Positions 38,566 to 46,656 of a DNA stretch of 46,656 nucleotides are shown piece by piece (the stretch's first letter is position 1; the number at the start of each line of letters is the position of its first letter). The translations under genes and the position numbers were made by a program. Origin of the DNA: Candidatus Omnitrophota bacterium (GTDB lineage Bacteria; Hinthialibacterota; Hinthialibacteria; Hinthialibacterales; Hinthialibacteraceae); contig JAFGTC010000127.1 of assembly GCA_016934335.1 (NCBI GenBank), positions 1 to 46,656 on the forward strand, read 5' to 3'. The notes below the pieces were generated by a model. The model was not told where the DNA came from. It did no database searches and was given only the letters and a program-made list of their open reading frames with translations.

Positions 38566-40089
38566 ATGTCCCACACATTTGCTTATGATCTGGTCGGCTT
38601 CCTGCGCGTTTTATACCGGCGCCGGGGAATGATTATTAAAGGAACCATCGCCGTCACCGTCCTGACCGCCGTCGCGGCGTTGATATGGCCGCAGACCTGG
38701 CGGGCGGATGCGCGCATTTTTGTATCCACGCCCAAATACAAAGAGACCTTGCGCCTCGTTTCGAAGCCGTTCGATGTCCTTACCTATGAAAGCGTGATGG
38801 CGTCCGACCAGATCTACATGCAAATCATCGATGCGCTCGAATGGTATCGAGAAGCCGTTCATTCGTTAAAAGATAATCCGGAATATCTGCAGCGGATCAA
38901 TGAGCATCTTCAGTCCAAGGCGGCCGGCATGACGATCTTCGAGAAGATGCAGAATTCCAATTTGGAAATTCTGACCGAATTTCTCGCGCCGTCCGGTCTG
39001 GAAGACGATCTCTTCTGGAAAAATCGCATCTACATGTTCGGGCATCTGAGCGCCGAGGAATTGCAGACGATTTATGACGCCGGTGAAGACGAGTTGGATG
39101 ATCTGACCGTTTTCGATTTGCGCAAAATGCTATCAACCAGCGTAGCCAAAGTGCGCGAGACCAACCTCGAAGTCGAATATTCTCGCGTGATTCGCGTTTC
39201 GGCTGAATTCGACACGGCCGCCGGCGCAAAAATGGTCGCCAACACCTGGCTGGATTTATTCCTGGCGCGGGCGGAGGAAATGGTGCGGGGAACCATCCAG
39301 CGGGAAATTCAGTTAAGCCAAAACCGATCGCTAGCCCTGCAGAGTGATCTTCAAAAAGCCGAATCCATACTGGCAGAATACGAGAGGGAGGCGAATGTAG
39401 GGCAATTGCGCGCGGAATTGGCCTCTCAATTGGTGCATCTGACCGGTATGACGCCCAATCGGCGCATCGCCGATCAGGTGGAGGAATCGTTCAATTTGGA
39501 GTCGGAAGACGAGCCTTTCATGAAAGAGCGGCGAGAGAAGGCGGATTCTCTGTCCTATACGATCAGTCCGCAATACGAAAACGCTTTGCTGCCCATGCGA
39601 CTGCGAATCGAGGGGGAGCGGAACATCGTCGAAGCGCTGCTCAAAAAACAGCATGAGGCCGGCGCGGCGTCTTCGACCGATTTACTTAGCCATAAAACCG
39701 AACTGGACGCCACACTCTCTTCCTTGAAAGATCAGATCAAGTCGGTATCGCATGACATCGCCGCATTATGGGATGTCATTCGACGCCATGAGAGCGAAAT
39801 CGAACAGCTGCGCCGCCATGTAAACGAATATCAAAGCGCGCTGACCGCCATGCGCCCCCTGCTCGACGAAGCAGCTCTCCTGCAAAGCCGCGATGAAAAT
39901 ATCCGCTATGCGGACGTCAGCATCGACCGTCCCATCAAGCCTGACAAGCGGGTCTTTCCCAAACGAACCTTCATGACGGCCATCGGGTTGGTTCTATCGT
40001 TTTTCTTATGGTGCTGCATGGCCTTTTTCTTGGATATCTGGGAAGAAGTCGTCAAGCCGGACGGCGAATCGGCGCCGGGCGAAGAATAA
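38566..40089 (+). CDS. Wzz/GumC-type polysaccharide co-polymerase
   Basis: 507 residues with the standard layout: an N-terminal membrane helix (about 22-45, MIIKGTIAVTVLTAVAALIWP), a large periplasmic domain rich in coiled coil (about 235-275 and 345-450), and a second membrane helix near the C-terminus (about 470-492) preceded by the Pro-rich segment DRPIKPDKRVFPKR typical of this family. There is no cytosolic tyrosine-kinase domain, so it is the Wzz-like rather than the Wzc-like form. By family it controls chain length or export of O-antigen, capsule or exopolysaccharide. The next gene, 34 nt downstream, is a GT-C membrane glycosyltransferase, so they likely form one operon. Confidence 0.88.
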   Translation: MSHTFAYDLVGFLRVLYRRRGMIIKGTIAVTVLTAVAALIWPQTWRADARIFVSTPKYKETLRLVSKPFDVLTYESVMASDQIYMQIIDALEWYREAVHSLKDNPEYLQRINEHLQSKAAGMTIFEKMQNSNLEILTEFLAPSGLEDDLFWKNRIYMFGHLSAEELQTIYDAGEDELDDLTVFDLRKMLSTSVAKVRETNLEVEYSRVIRVSAEFDTAAGAKMVANTWLDLFLARAEEMVRGTIQREIQLSQNRSLALQSDLQKAESILAEYEREANVGQLRAELASQLVHLTGMTPNRRIADQVEESFNLESEDEPFMKERREKADSLSYTISPQYENALLPMRLRIEGERNIVEALLKKQHEAGAASSTDLLSHKTELDATLSSLKDQIKSVSHDIAALWDVIRRHESEIEQLRRHVNEYQSALTAMRPLLDEAALLQSRDENIRYADVSIDRPIKPDKRVFPKRTFMTAIGLVLSFFLWCCMAFFLDIWEEVVKPDGESAPGEE

Positions 40090-40123
40090 ACCGGCGCATC
40101 GACAACAAACAAAGAGCGGCATT

Positions 40124-41569
40124 GTGCGCCAATCGATTCTTTTTCATGGATGCGGGGCGGGAATCGCCGTCCTCTGCGCGGCGCTCAGCGTTGATTCTTT
40201 TTTTATGGATCCTGCCGGGGAAACTGCCGAAATCCTTCTATTCATGGCGATTATTGGAGGCATGGCCGTTTTTTATGGTCTGGCTCTCTGGCAAATCGTG
40301 CGAGGGCGGACGAATGCCGGACTGGGCGGCGTTCTGGCCTGGGCCGTGATATTTCGCCTGCTTCTTCTTCCAAGCCTGCCGATTTTAGACTCGAGCTGTT
40401 ACCGGCATCTATGGGATGGGTATGTGCTCTCCAAGGGCTTCAATCCCTTTCAATTCGCGCCCGGAGAAATCCTCGATCAAAAATCCGCCGCCGGTTTGAA
40501 GGAAGAAGATGCGCAGATCCTAGAACGGCTTCGCAGTTTGACGCGGCGCGTCGGGCCGGCGCAGGATGTTCTGCATAGGGTGGATCATCCCCAACTCAAT
40601 ACAATCCACCTTCCCTTCGCTCAGATCATGTTCGGCGTCTCTGCCGTCTTTTTTCCCTTGTCGATGTTGGGTTGGAGGATCCTCATTTTATTCTTTGACG
40701 CTGCGTTGATTCTCGCCCTGACGGCTTTGCTCTCGCGATTCGGGCGCGACCCGCGCTGCGTCTTGATCTACGCCTGGTCTCCGCTGGCGTTGAAAGAAAC
40801 CGTTAATTCCCTGCATGTCGACGTCATCGCGTCAGCGGGATTGTTTATCGGAATCCTGTTCGCCATGGCCGGCTACAAGAAGCGTTCGCCGATCGCCTGG
40901 GCCTGCGCCGCCATGACCCAACTTTATCCGATCATCGTCGCGCCCATCTGGTCAAAAAAATGGACGATTCGTTCATGGAGCCTCTTTGGGGCGATCTTGA
41001 TTATTCTCCTGTTTCTATTCAGCGGCGCGGGGGTGCGCGGCGCGAGCGGCTTAGCGGATTTCGCTAATCAATGGGAAAGCAACAGCAGCGTCGTCGCCGC
41101 ATTGGAAGCGGCGTTGGAATGGCTTGGCGCTCCCTCTCGCGGTGAAGGATCAGTCTTATTTACCTTCGCGGGCGCCGCATTTCGCTTGAATGCGCTCCTG
41201 TCGGCGAAACTTGCCGGCGTCTTGATTGTATTGGGCATCGCGCTTTCGCTGGCGTGGAAGTCGATGCGCCAAGAGATCGGCGACGCTTGCAGGCTGCAGT
41301 GGACTTTTGGGTTGGTCGGGGCCGTGATTCTTTGCAGCCCGGTGTGCAATCCCTGGCATATAGCGTGGATCGTTCCCTTTTTATGCTTTACGCCCCGTCT
41401 TTCCTGGCTCTATTTAAGCCTGGCCTGTTTTGCGTATTACTCCTATTTTATTCCCGATCCCCGGGGCATTCCGCCCGGCGTTCGAGTGCTGGAATACGCG
41501 CCTTTTTTTGCGCTGCTGATTTGGGAGTGGAAATTCGCTCTCACAAATCGTTTCCTGCCGAGCCGGTAA
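40124..41569 (+). CDS. GT-C-type membrane glycosyltransferase
   Basis: 481 residues, about ten or eleven membrane helices. The start is GTG 40124 (AAAGAGCGG upstream). After helix 2 comes an extracytoplasmic loop RLLLLPSLPILDSSCYRHLWDGYVLSKGFNPFQ. The Asp-containing segment before 'YRHLWDG...GFNPF' is the signature of polyprenyl-phosphate-sugar-dependent mannosyl/glucosyltransferases of the GT87/GT39-like group. The loop VDHPQLNTIHLPFAQI matches the second conserved block. It is expected to add a sugar from a lipid carrier on the periplasmic face. It is paired with the Wzz-like gene upstream and convergent with the isomerase gene (28 nt between stops). Confidence 0.85.
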   Translation: MRQSILFHGCGAGIAVLCAALSVDSFFMDPAGETAEILLFMAIIGGMAVFYGLALWQIVRGRTNAGLGGVLAWAVIFRLLLLPSLPILDSSCYRHLWDGYVLSKGFNPFQFAPGEILDQKSAAGLKEEDAQILERLRSLTRRVGPAQDVLHRVDHPQLNTIHLPFAQIMFGVSAVFFPLSMLGWRILILFFDAALILALTALLSRFGRDPRCVLIYAWSPLALKETVNSLHVDVIASAGLFIGILFAMAGYKKRSPIAWACAAMTQLYPIIVAPIWSKKWTIRSWSLFGAILIILLFLFSGAGVRGASGLADFANQWESNSSVVAALEAALEWLGAPSRGEGSVLFTFAGAAFRLNALLSAKLAGVLIVLGIALSLAWKSMRQEIGDACRLQWTFGLVGAVILCSPVCNPWHIAWIVPFLCFTPRLSWLYLSLACFAYYSYFIPDPRGIPPGVRVLEYAPFFALLIWEWKFALTNRFLPSR

Positions 41570-41596
41570 AAGAATGGATGGCGTTTTTCCCTATGT

Positions 41597-42235
41597 TTAT
41601 GCTTGTTTCGTTGGGGGCGTTTCGTGGTTGGGGAAACGCAGCGGTAAATTGTCCGTTCTCGCTTGGCGACCTAAATAGCCTCCATGGTGGCGCAGGCCGT
41701 AATCTTTCTTATCGATCCCTTTCAGTTCCATCAGCGTCAGCGCCAGAGCGTCGCTGATCGCCAGCATGACGGCGATGCTGGCCGACGGCGTCAATCCCAG
41801 GGGGCATGGCTCCTTGATGACGCCCATGTCGAGCAGGATGTCGCTCAAATCCCGCAGCCGCGAGTCGGGATGCGACGTGACGCCGATGATGGTCTTGAGC
41901 TGCAGATGCCGGGATAATTCGAGCATCTCAATCACTTCGTTGGATTTGCCGCTCGTGGAAAAAGCGATGATGCAGTCGTCTTTGCCTACTAAACCGAGAT
42001 CGCCGTGAGCCGCTTCCGCAGGATGAATGAACGAGGCGGGCGAAGCGGTCGAACAGAGCGTGGCGGCGAATTTGCGGGCGATATGCCCCGCCTTGCCGAT
42101 GCCGGTCGTCAAGAGTTTTCCCTGGCAGTCGCGCATGGCGTATACGGCTTTTTCAAATTCCGGCGTGACCTGCACGGAGGCGATGGCCGCCGCCTCCGCA
42201 TGCAAAATACATTGAATTCGTTCGCGAATATTCAT
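41597..42235 (-). CDS. SIS-domain sugar-phosphate isomerase (KpsF/KdsD-type)
   Basis: 212 residues, SIS domain only. Motifs: TTGIGKAGHIARKFAATLCS near residues 43-62, FIHPAEAAHGDLG around 69-81, and FSTSGKSNEVIEML around 90-103, which together identify arabinose-5-phosphate isomerases. Its role would be conversion of ribulose-5-phosphate to arabinose-5-phosphate for KDO synthesis, hence lipopolysaccharide or capsule. The two C-terminal CBS domains of E. coli KdsD are absent; CBS-less forms are known in other phyla. A basic tail (KKDYGLRHHGGYLGRQAR) ends the fold. Convergence with the polysaccharide operon fits this role. It might instead be a related phosphosugar isomerase, so no symbol is given. 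Confidence 0.88.
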   Translation of the reverse strand: MNIRERIQCILHAEAAAIASVQVTPEFEKAVYAMRDCQGKLLTTGIGKAGHIARKFAATLCSTASPASFIHPAEAAHGDLGLVGKDDCIIAFSTSGKSNEVIEMLELSRHLQLKTIIGVTSHPDSRLRDLSDILLDMGVIKEPCPLGLTPSASIAVMLAISDALALTLMELKGIDKKDYGLRHHGGYLGRQARTDNLPLRFPNHETPPTKQA

Positions 42236-42633
42236 GGAATATTATCAATTCTCCAAATCGATCAATAATAAGAACACTATAATCGAAACGGACTCTATCC
42301 ATAGAGATTTAGGAGCCCCGATTGATTTTTGGATGGAAATTACGAGAAATATTGATGTTGATCGTTTAGAAAATAGTTGAAAAGCATAGATTTATTTTTT
42401 CTCCTCCCATAAAAAATTTATAAAAAAAATGTGTAAAAACCTGCATCCTCTCTTTAAAAGGGAATTTCAATAAGGTAGTAATAGGAAGAATTTGAATCCG
42501 TCTTTCGCTTTTATATATGTTTGCAAATGGTTCAGGGGTAATCAGTTTTCGATCTTTCGTATGATTTGAGAGCGTATTGATGGATCAAAGGTTTGGCCTC
42601 GGCGTATCAAATTAGGAAGTGCGGGAGAAAATC
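42236..42633. other. A+T-rich intergenic region upstream of the giant FG-GAP gene
   Basis: No gene is seen. The sequence is A+T-rich, with several TTGAAT- and TATATG-like words (for instance TTGAAT 42492-42497 with TATATG at 42514-42519, 16-nt spacing) that could be a weak promoter for the next gene. No palindrome longer than 6 bp stands out. Confidence 0.5.
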
Positions 42634-45600
42634 ATGTTACGGCGACTTTATCTTTTTGTATTGCACGTGTCGTATTATTTTGAGTGCTTTTCCATCGTTT
42701 TTTTGTTTGCAGCGTTTTTTTTGCATGTCCCATTTACGGCGGAATCTCGCGAAGTTCCGTTTTCCAATGAGATTCTTATCTCCGACAGTGTAAACCAGCC
42801 CTACTTCGTTTTAGCGGCCGATATGGATGGCGACGGCGATAAAGATGTTCTTTGCGCCTCTTTCAATTCAGACCGGATCGACTGGTTTGAAAACAATGGA
42901 TTGCAAATCGCCGGCGGCCATCTCGTTTCCTCTTCGATAGACGGACCCAGGGCGCTCTATGCGGTTGATATAGACCGTGACGGCGATATGGACGTCCTCT
43001 CGGCGTCTTATTACGGCGACAAGATTTATTTGCATTTGAACACCGGCGCCGGCGGCTTCGGATCGCCGATTACGATTGCCGGCGGGATGGATGCGGCAAT
43101 CGCCGTGTATGCCGAAGATGTAGACGGCGACGGCGATTTGGATGTTTTGGCGGCGTCTTACAATAGCAGCCAAATCTGCTGGTATGAAAACAATGGGCAG
43201 TACGCTTCGTATTGGCTCTCGATAACGATTACCACCGCGGCGCGGGGGCCCCGCTCCATTGAGGCGGTCGATGTTGACGGGGATGGAGACGTGGACGTTC
43301 TTTCCGCATCCCAGAGCGACGACAAGATTGCCTGGCATGAAAATTCCGGCGATGGATCATCCTGGATCAGTCATGATATTTCGAGGTCAGCCGATGAGGC
43401 TGCATGGGTTCATGCGGCCGACCTGGACGGCGACGGCGACCTGGATGTTGCATCCGCTTCGTTCGCGGACGGAAAAATCGCCTGGTATAGAAATGACGAT
43501 AACGCCTCGTCATGGATGGAATCCATCATTACGACAGAGGCGAAGGGCGCCTACTACGTCGGCGCCGCCGACTTGGATCTGGACGGCGACCTCGACCTTA
43601 TTTCCGCTTCCTATACGGATTATAAAGTCGCTTGGTATGAAAATCTGGACGGCCGGGGCTCGTTTGGATCACAGAAGATCATTGCGACAATGGGCGAACG
43701 GACTCGAACGGCGTATGCGGCGGATCTAGACGGCGATGGAGACGTCGACGTGGTTTCGGCGCAATACCCGAATGACGACAAACTGGTTTGGTTCAAGAAT
43801 GAATCCATTCATCGCAGCGCATTGTTTCCCGAACAGCGCTCCATCTCGGAAGCCGCCGGCGGCGCTTGTTCGATTTCGGCGGCGGATGTGGATCGGGACG
43901 GCGATTTGGATATTCTCAGCGCTGCGATGAACGACAATGCGATTTCCTGGCATGTCAATGACGGACTGGGAGAATTTTTATCGTCAGCCGTCATTGACGA
44001 TTCGGCGGACGGCCCCTGCTCCACCGCCGCGGCCGACTTGGATCGCGACGGCGATGTAGACGCCGTTTACGCTTCTCAAAACGGCCATGAAATTATATGG
44101 CGGCCCAATGACGGTTCGGGGATGTTTGGCGCTCCGCAGATTGTTTCGCAGGCGCCTGCATCGCCGCGACAGATTTGCGCCGCCGACCTCAACGGCGACG
44201 GCGCCCAGGATCTGGCCTGCGCTTCCTATGACGATGACGCCATACGCTGGTTCGCGAATGACGGCGCTGGACATTTCACGGCGCATATTCTCACAGACCA
44301 GGCGGACGGCCCCGTCTCTCTTTGCGCCGTGGATCTCAACTGCGATGGAAAGTTGGATGTACTTTACGCTTCTGAAAACGACAATGCCGTCGCCTGGTTC
44401 GCCAATCTGGGGGAGGGCGTTTTCGATTCCGCCCGTCTGATCAACTCATTCCTCTATACGCCCAGTTGGATCGCGGCCGCCGACCTGGACGGCGATGGAG
44501 CAAACGATGTCATCGCCGCTTCGGAAGCGGGCGACATCATCGTCTGGCATTCCAACGATGGGGCGGGGAATTTCGGTCCGGCTCAAATCGCGGCGAATTC
44601 GCTGAATGCGCCCGCCTGTGTTTTCGCCTCCGATCTGGATTTGGACGGCGACCTCGATCTGGCGGCCTGCTCCGGGGAGGATGACGCCGTCGTTTGGCTT
44701 GAAAACGGCGGATCAGGGAACTTTTCCGAACCTCAAATCGCGGCGGCCGGGGCGGATGGCGCCCGGTTTGTCTGCACCGCGGATTTGGACGGCGACGGCG
44801 ATTCCGATCTCGTCTCCGCTCTGTTTGACGGGGGTAAAATTGTCTGGCTTCCCAATCGCGGGGGACAGTTCGCCGCTTCTGCAGAAGACTCGGCGCCTTC
44901 TTCCATCTTTCAAGGCGAAACGGATGTAGTATTGAAGATCACGGCGGTTCATCGCGGGCGCTCCGGCGACGCCGAAGCAGAGATTGTGCGCATGCAATTT
45001 CTCTGGGAGGAGGCGCCCGGCGATCCTCTTTCCAGCGATGAAGCCAATGCGTTGATTGAATCGTTTACGCTTTACAAAGACGACGGCTCCGGAGAGTTCG
45101 ATGCGGCGGACAGCGCAGTGGTCGTCATGGAGACGCTTTCTCTCGCCGGCGGCGTTTTAGCCATCGAGTTTGTGGATGGAGGCGCTGAGGCATGCGTCCC
45201 GTTCGGCGGCCCTCAAACCTATTTCGCGGTCGTTCAACTCACGGTGGACGCCGCGGAGCAAACGCCCAATCGATTTCGGATCGTTCACTTGTCGGAAGCG
45301 GGGCTGGCGGCCGAGGATCGGACGAACGATATCCCGCTGACTATTGAATACGCCCCTGAAGCCGCCTCGAAGTTAATCAGCGCCGCTCCCAATTATGACG
45401 GCGTTTTGATCGCCGGCGGCGGCGTCATCGAACCTGCGTTTCTCGATTCGATGACCGTCGCAGATGACGGCGCGGCGCCCGTTTTCGATTTTACGATCGT
45501 GGACGGCGGCGGCGGAGACGGCCTACCGCTGAGCGTCTCGGATATCGTCCTTCATTACGAGGGAGAAGACGATCTGGCCTCACGCATCGCCTGGCGCCTG

Positions 45601-46656
45601 CGAGGCGCAGACGCCGCCAATCACATCGGTCAAGTCGATGCGGCCGCCGATGCGATTCGATTTTCCGGATTGTCTCTATCGGTGGACGAAGGACAATCGG
45701 AGACTTACACCGTCTATGCTTTTTTTATGGATAATGCCGGTCTTCAAGATCGTCAAAGCATCACGCTTCGCATCGACGGCGATGAAGATGTAACTTTGGG
45801 AGAAAATGGATCTCGAATGGGCGCCGCGTCTCCGGTCGGCGCCGTTGTGACTGTTCAGGTTGATGCGAGTCAATTAACATTCGTTCAGCAGCCGGCGTCA
45901 TTGGCTGTCATCAGCGGACAAATGATGAGTTTTTCGGCGCATCCCATTTTGGAGGCGCACGACGCGGCGGGCAACATCGATCTCGATTTCTCCAAGCAGG
46001 TCGAGATATCTTCCCATGGAGCGGGCGCATCCATGCTTGCGGGCAATCTTGTTGCGCCGGTCAACGGCAGAGCGACTTTTCCCGATTTAACGCTGACTTA
46101 CGCCGCGACGGCTGATCATGAAACCTTCATCCTGCAGGCTTCAAGCGAAGGGCTGGCCTCGGCGCAGAGCGATGCGCTGAGCGCGGATGTGGTCGCAACG
46201 CAGTTAGTATTCGTAATCCAGCCTGATCCGTTGTCAGTCGTCAGCGGTTCGCCCATGGATTTCAGCGTCGATCCGGTGGTCGAGGCGCATGATGAAAACG
46301 GTGTTTTGGATGAAGATTTTGCTCAAACCGTCGTCCTGTCCGTCAACGGCGCCGGGGCGGCGGTTTTGACGAATGAGACCGTCTCTGCGGTGAACGGCTC
46401 GGCGTCGTTTCAGGATTTCACGATCGAATACGCCGCGACTTCTGACCATGAGATTTTCACCCTGCAGGCTTCCAGCGATAGCCTGGCGTCGGCGCAGAGC
46501 GATGCGCTGAGCGCGGATGTGGTCGCAACGCATTTAGTATTCGCAATCCAGCCTGATCCGTTGTCAGTCGTCAGCGGCTCGCCCATGGATTTCAGCGTCG
46601 ATCCGGCGGTCGAGGCGCAGGATGAAAACGGAATTTTGGATGAAGATTTCGCTCAA
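42634..46656 (+). CDS. Giant secreted FG-GAP/VCBS protein, incomplete at the right edge
   Basis: The frame is open from ATG 42634 (GGGAGAAAATC upstream) to the last base without a stop: 1341 codons, truncated only by the window. An N-terminal signal peptide (about 1-38, hydrophobic VFLFAAFFLHVPFTA). Then fourteen FG-GAP motifs of type A-x-D-x-D-G-D-G-D-x-D-V, starting at 42820, 42967, 43117, 43270, 43420, 43570, 43723, 43885, 44035, 44185, 44332, 44482, 44632 and 44782 (spacing 147-162 bp). Each is a Ca2+-binding loop of a beta-propeller blade; fourteen may form two seven-bladed propellers. After about 44880 come Ig-like beta domains. The last part contains tandem 330-bp (110-residue) units. 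Likely a Ca2+-dependent adhesin or matrix protein. Upstream of it is the sugar isomerase gene, divergent. Confidence 0.9.
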   Translation, partial: MLRRLYLFVLHVSYYFECFSIVFLFAAFFLHVPFTAESREVPFSNEILISDSVNQPYFVLAADMDGDGDKDVLCASFNSDRIDWFENNGLQIAGGHLVSSSIDGPRALYAVDIDRDGDMDVLSASYYGDKIYLHLNTGAGGFGSPITIAGGMDAAIAVYAEDVDGDGDLDVLAASYNSSQICWYENNGQYASYWLSITITTAARGPRSIEAVDVDGDGDVDVLSASQSDDKIAWHENSGDGSSWISHDISRSADEAAWVHAADLDGDGDLDVASASFADGKIAWYRNDDNASSWMESIITTEAKGAYYVGAADLDLDGDLDLISASYTDYKVAWYENLDGRGSFGSQKIIATMGERTRTAYAADLDGDGDVDVVSAQYPNDDKLVWFKNESIHRSALFPEQRSISEAAGGACSISAADVDRDGDLDILSAAMNDNAISWHVNDGLGEFLSSAVIDDSADGPCSTAAADLDRDGDVDAVYASQNGHEIIWRPNDGSGMFGAPQIVSQAPASPRQICAADLNGDGAQDLACASYDDDAIRWFANDGAGHFTAHILTDQADGPVSLCAVDLNCDGKLDVLYASENDNAVAWFANLGEGVFDSARLINSFLYTPSWIAAADLDGDGANDVIAASEAGDIIVWHSNDGAGNFGPAQIAANSLNAPACVFASDLDLDGDLDLAACSGEDDAVVWLENGGSGNFSEPQIAAAGADGARFVCTADLDGDGDSDLVSALFDGGKIVWLPNRGGQFAASAEDSAPSSIFQGETDVVLKITAVHRGRSGDAEAEIVRMQFLWEEAPGDPLSSDEANALIESFTLYKDDGSGEFDAADSAVVVMETLSLAGGVLAIEFVDGGAEACVPFGGPQTYFAVVQLTVDAAEQTPNRFRIVHLSEAGLAAEDRTNDIPLTIEYAPEAASKLISAAPNYDGVLIAGGGVIEPAFLDSMTVADDGAAPVFDFTIVDGGGGDGLPLSVSDIVLHYEGEDDLASRIAWRLRGADAANHIGQVDAAADAIRFSGLSLSVDEGQSETYTVYAFFMDNAGLQDRQSITLRIDGDEDVTLGENGSRMGAASPVGAVVTVQVDASQLTFVQQPASLAVISGQMMSFSAHPILEAHDAAGNIDLDFSKQVEISSHGAGASMLAGNLVAPVNGRATFPDLTLTYAATADHETFILQASSEGLASAQSDALSADVVATQLVFVIQPDPLSVVSGSPMDFSVDPVVEAHDENGVLDEDFAQTVVLSVNGAGAAVLTNETVSAVNGSASFQDFTIEYAATSDHEIFTLQASSDSLASAQSDALSADVVATHLVFAIQPDPLSVVSGSPMDFSVDPAVEAQDENGILDEDFAQ
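46171..46656 (+). repeat. Near-identical 330-bp tandem repeat within the FG-GAP gene
   Basis: The sequence from 46171 recurs from 46501 with only a handful of substitutions over the 156 bp visible of the second copy (for example CAG to CAT, GTA to GCA, GTG to GCG). The unit is 110 codons, encodes one Ig-like domain, and stays in frame. A more diverged unit precedes it (about 45841-46170). The array probably continues past the window edge. Confidence 0.9.

Noticed and set aside
42593..42793. 66-residue open frame at the start of the giant FG-GAP gene
   Set aside because: It is in a different frame from the real gene that starts at 42634 and shares no motif; the real frame has a ribosome-binding site and signal peptide.
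42820..44880. Regularly spaced repeats resembling a CRISPR array or minisatellite
   Set aside because: The period is about 150 bp, the conserved words are in frame and encode DxDGDGD loops; they are protein repeats, not 24-40-bp direct repeats with unique spacers.

Overview
The window looks like chromosome of a free-living, Gram-negative, probably uncultured bacterium. Gram-negative signs are a KpsF/KdsD-type sugar-phosphate isomerase, a Wzz-type polysaccharide co-polymerase, a lipoprotein, and many Sec-exported proteins. Two orphan prepilin-like proteins share an unusual 'NAQIRAK' continuation after the pilin helix. With a DUF1080 (3-keto-disaccharide hydrolase) gene, Pro-Thr linkers, FG-GAP and dockerin-like secreted proteins, this suggests a candidate phylum near the PVC/FCB groups (Hydrogenedentota/Sumerlaeota-like). 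That placement is inference: there is no rRNA or tRNA gene in the window. Base composition is moderate, with clear A+T-rich patches around 1-430, 20.5-22.1 kb, 25.2-27.2 kb and 42.2-42.8 kb.

Layout. 0.4-1.0 kb: an exported nickel superoxide dismutase (sodN) with its own consensus promoter and terminator. 1.2-2.1 kb: an HDOD protein. 2.3-5.9 kb: an ECF sigma factor and its zinc-type anti-sigma factor behind an ECF-like promoter, then two secreted proteins of unknown role. 5.9-8.4 kb, minus strand: SGNH hydrolase, prepilin-like protein, DUF202 membrane protein. 8.5-11.2 kb: a truncated bile-acid/sodium symporter remnant, an SDR oxidoreductase, and a divergent MFS transporter with a palindromic operator candidate between them. 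11.4-20.3 kb, housekeeping: gmk, corA, trkH, secA, alaS.

20.7-25.2 kb: a three-gene block of secreted proteins (a C-type-lectin/discoidin adhesin, a PPC/dockerin-like protein, an unknown protein whose start overlaps the preceding stop). 25.3-27.2 kb: an AbiE-type toxin-antitoxin/phage-defence operon with a perfect 39-nt palindrome over its promoter. 27.3-33.3 kb: an rRNA uracil-5-methyltransferase, an unusual sigma-54 activator whose N-terminus resembles a catalytically dead DHH phosphoesterase domain, and a large M14 zinc carboxypeptidase-like protein. 33.4-38.4 kb: a glycosyltransferase, a large lipoprotein, DUF1080 and a second prepilin-like protein. 38.6-42.2 kb: surface polysaccharide genes. 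42.6 kb to the edge: a giant secreted FG-GAP protein of at least 1341 codons, running off the window and containing a nearly identical 330-bp tandem duplication.

Recurring themes are the cell surface (adhesins, polysaccharide, secreted enzymes), stress sensing (ECF sigma, NiSOD, HDOD) and defence (AbiE). The strongest candidate for something undescribed is the DHH-like/AAA+/Fis sigma-54 regulator at 28765-30339. No complete new multi-gene system is evident from sequence alone.
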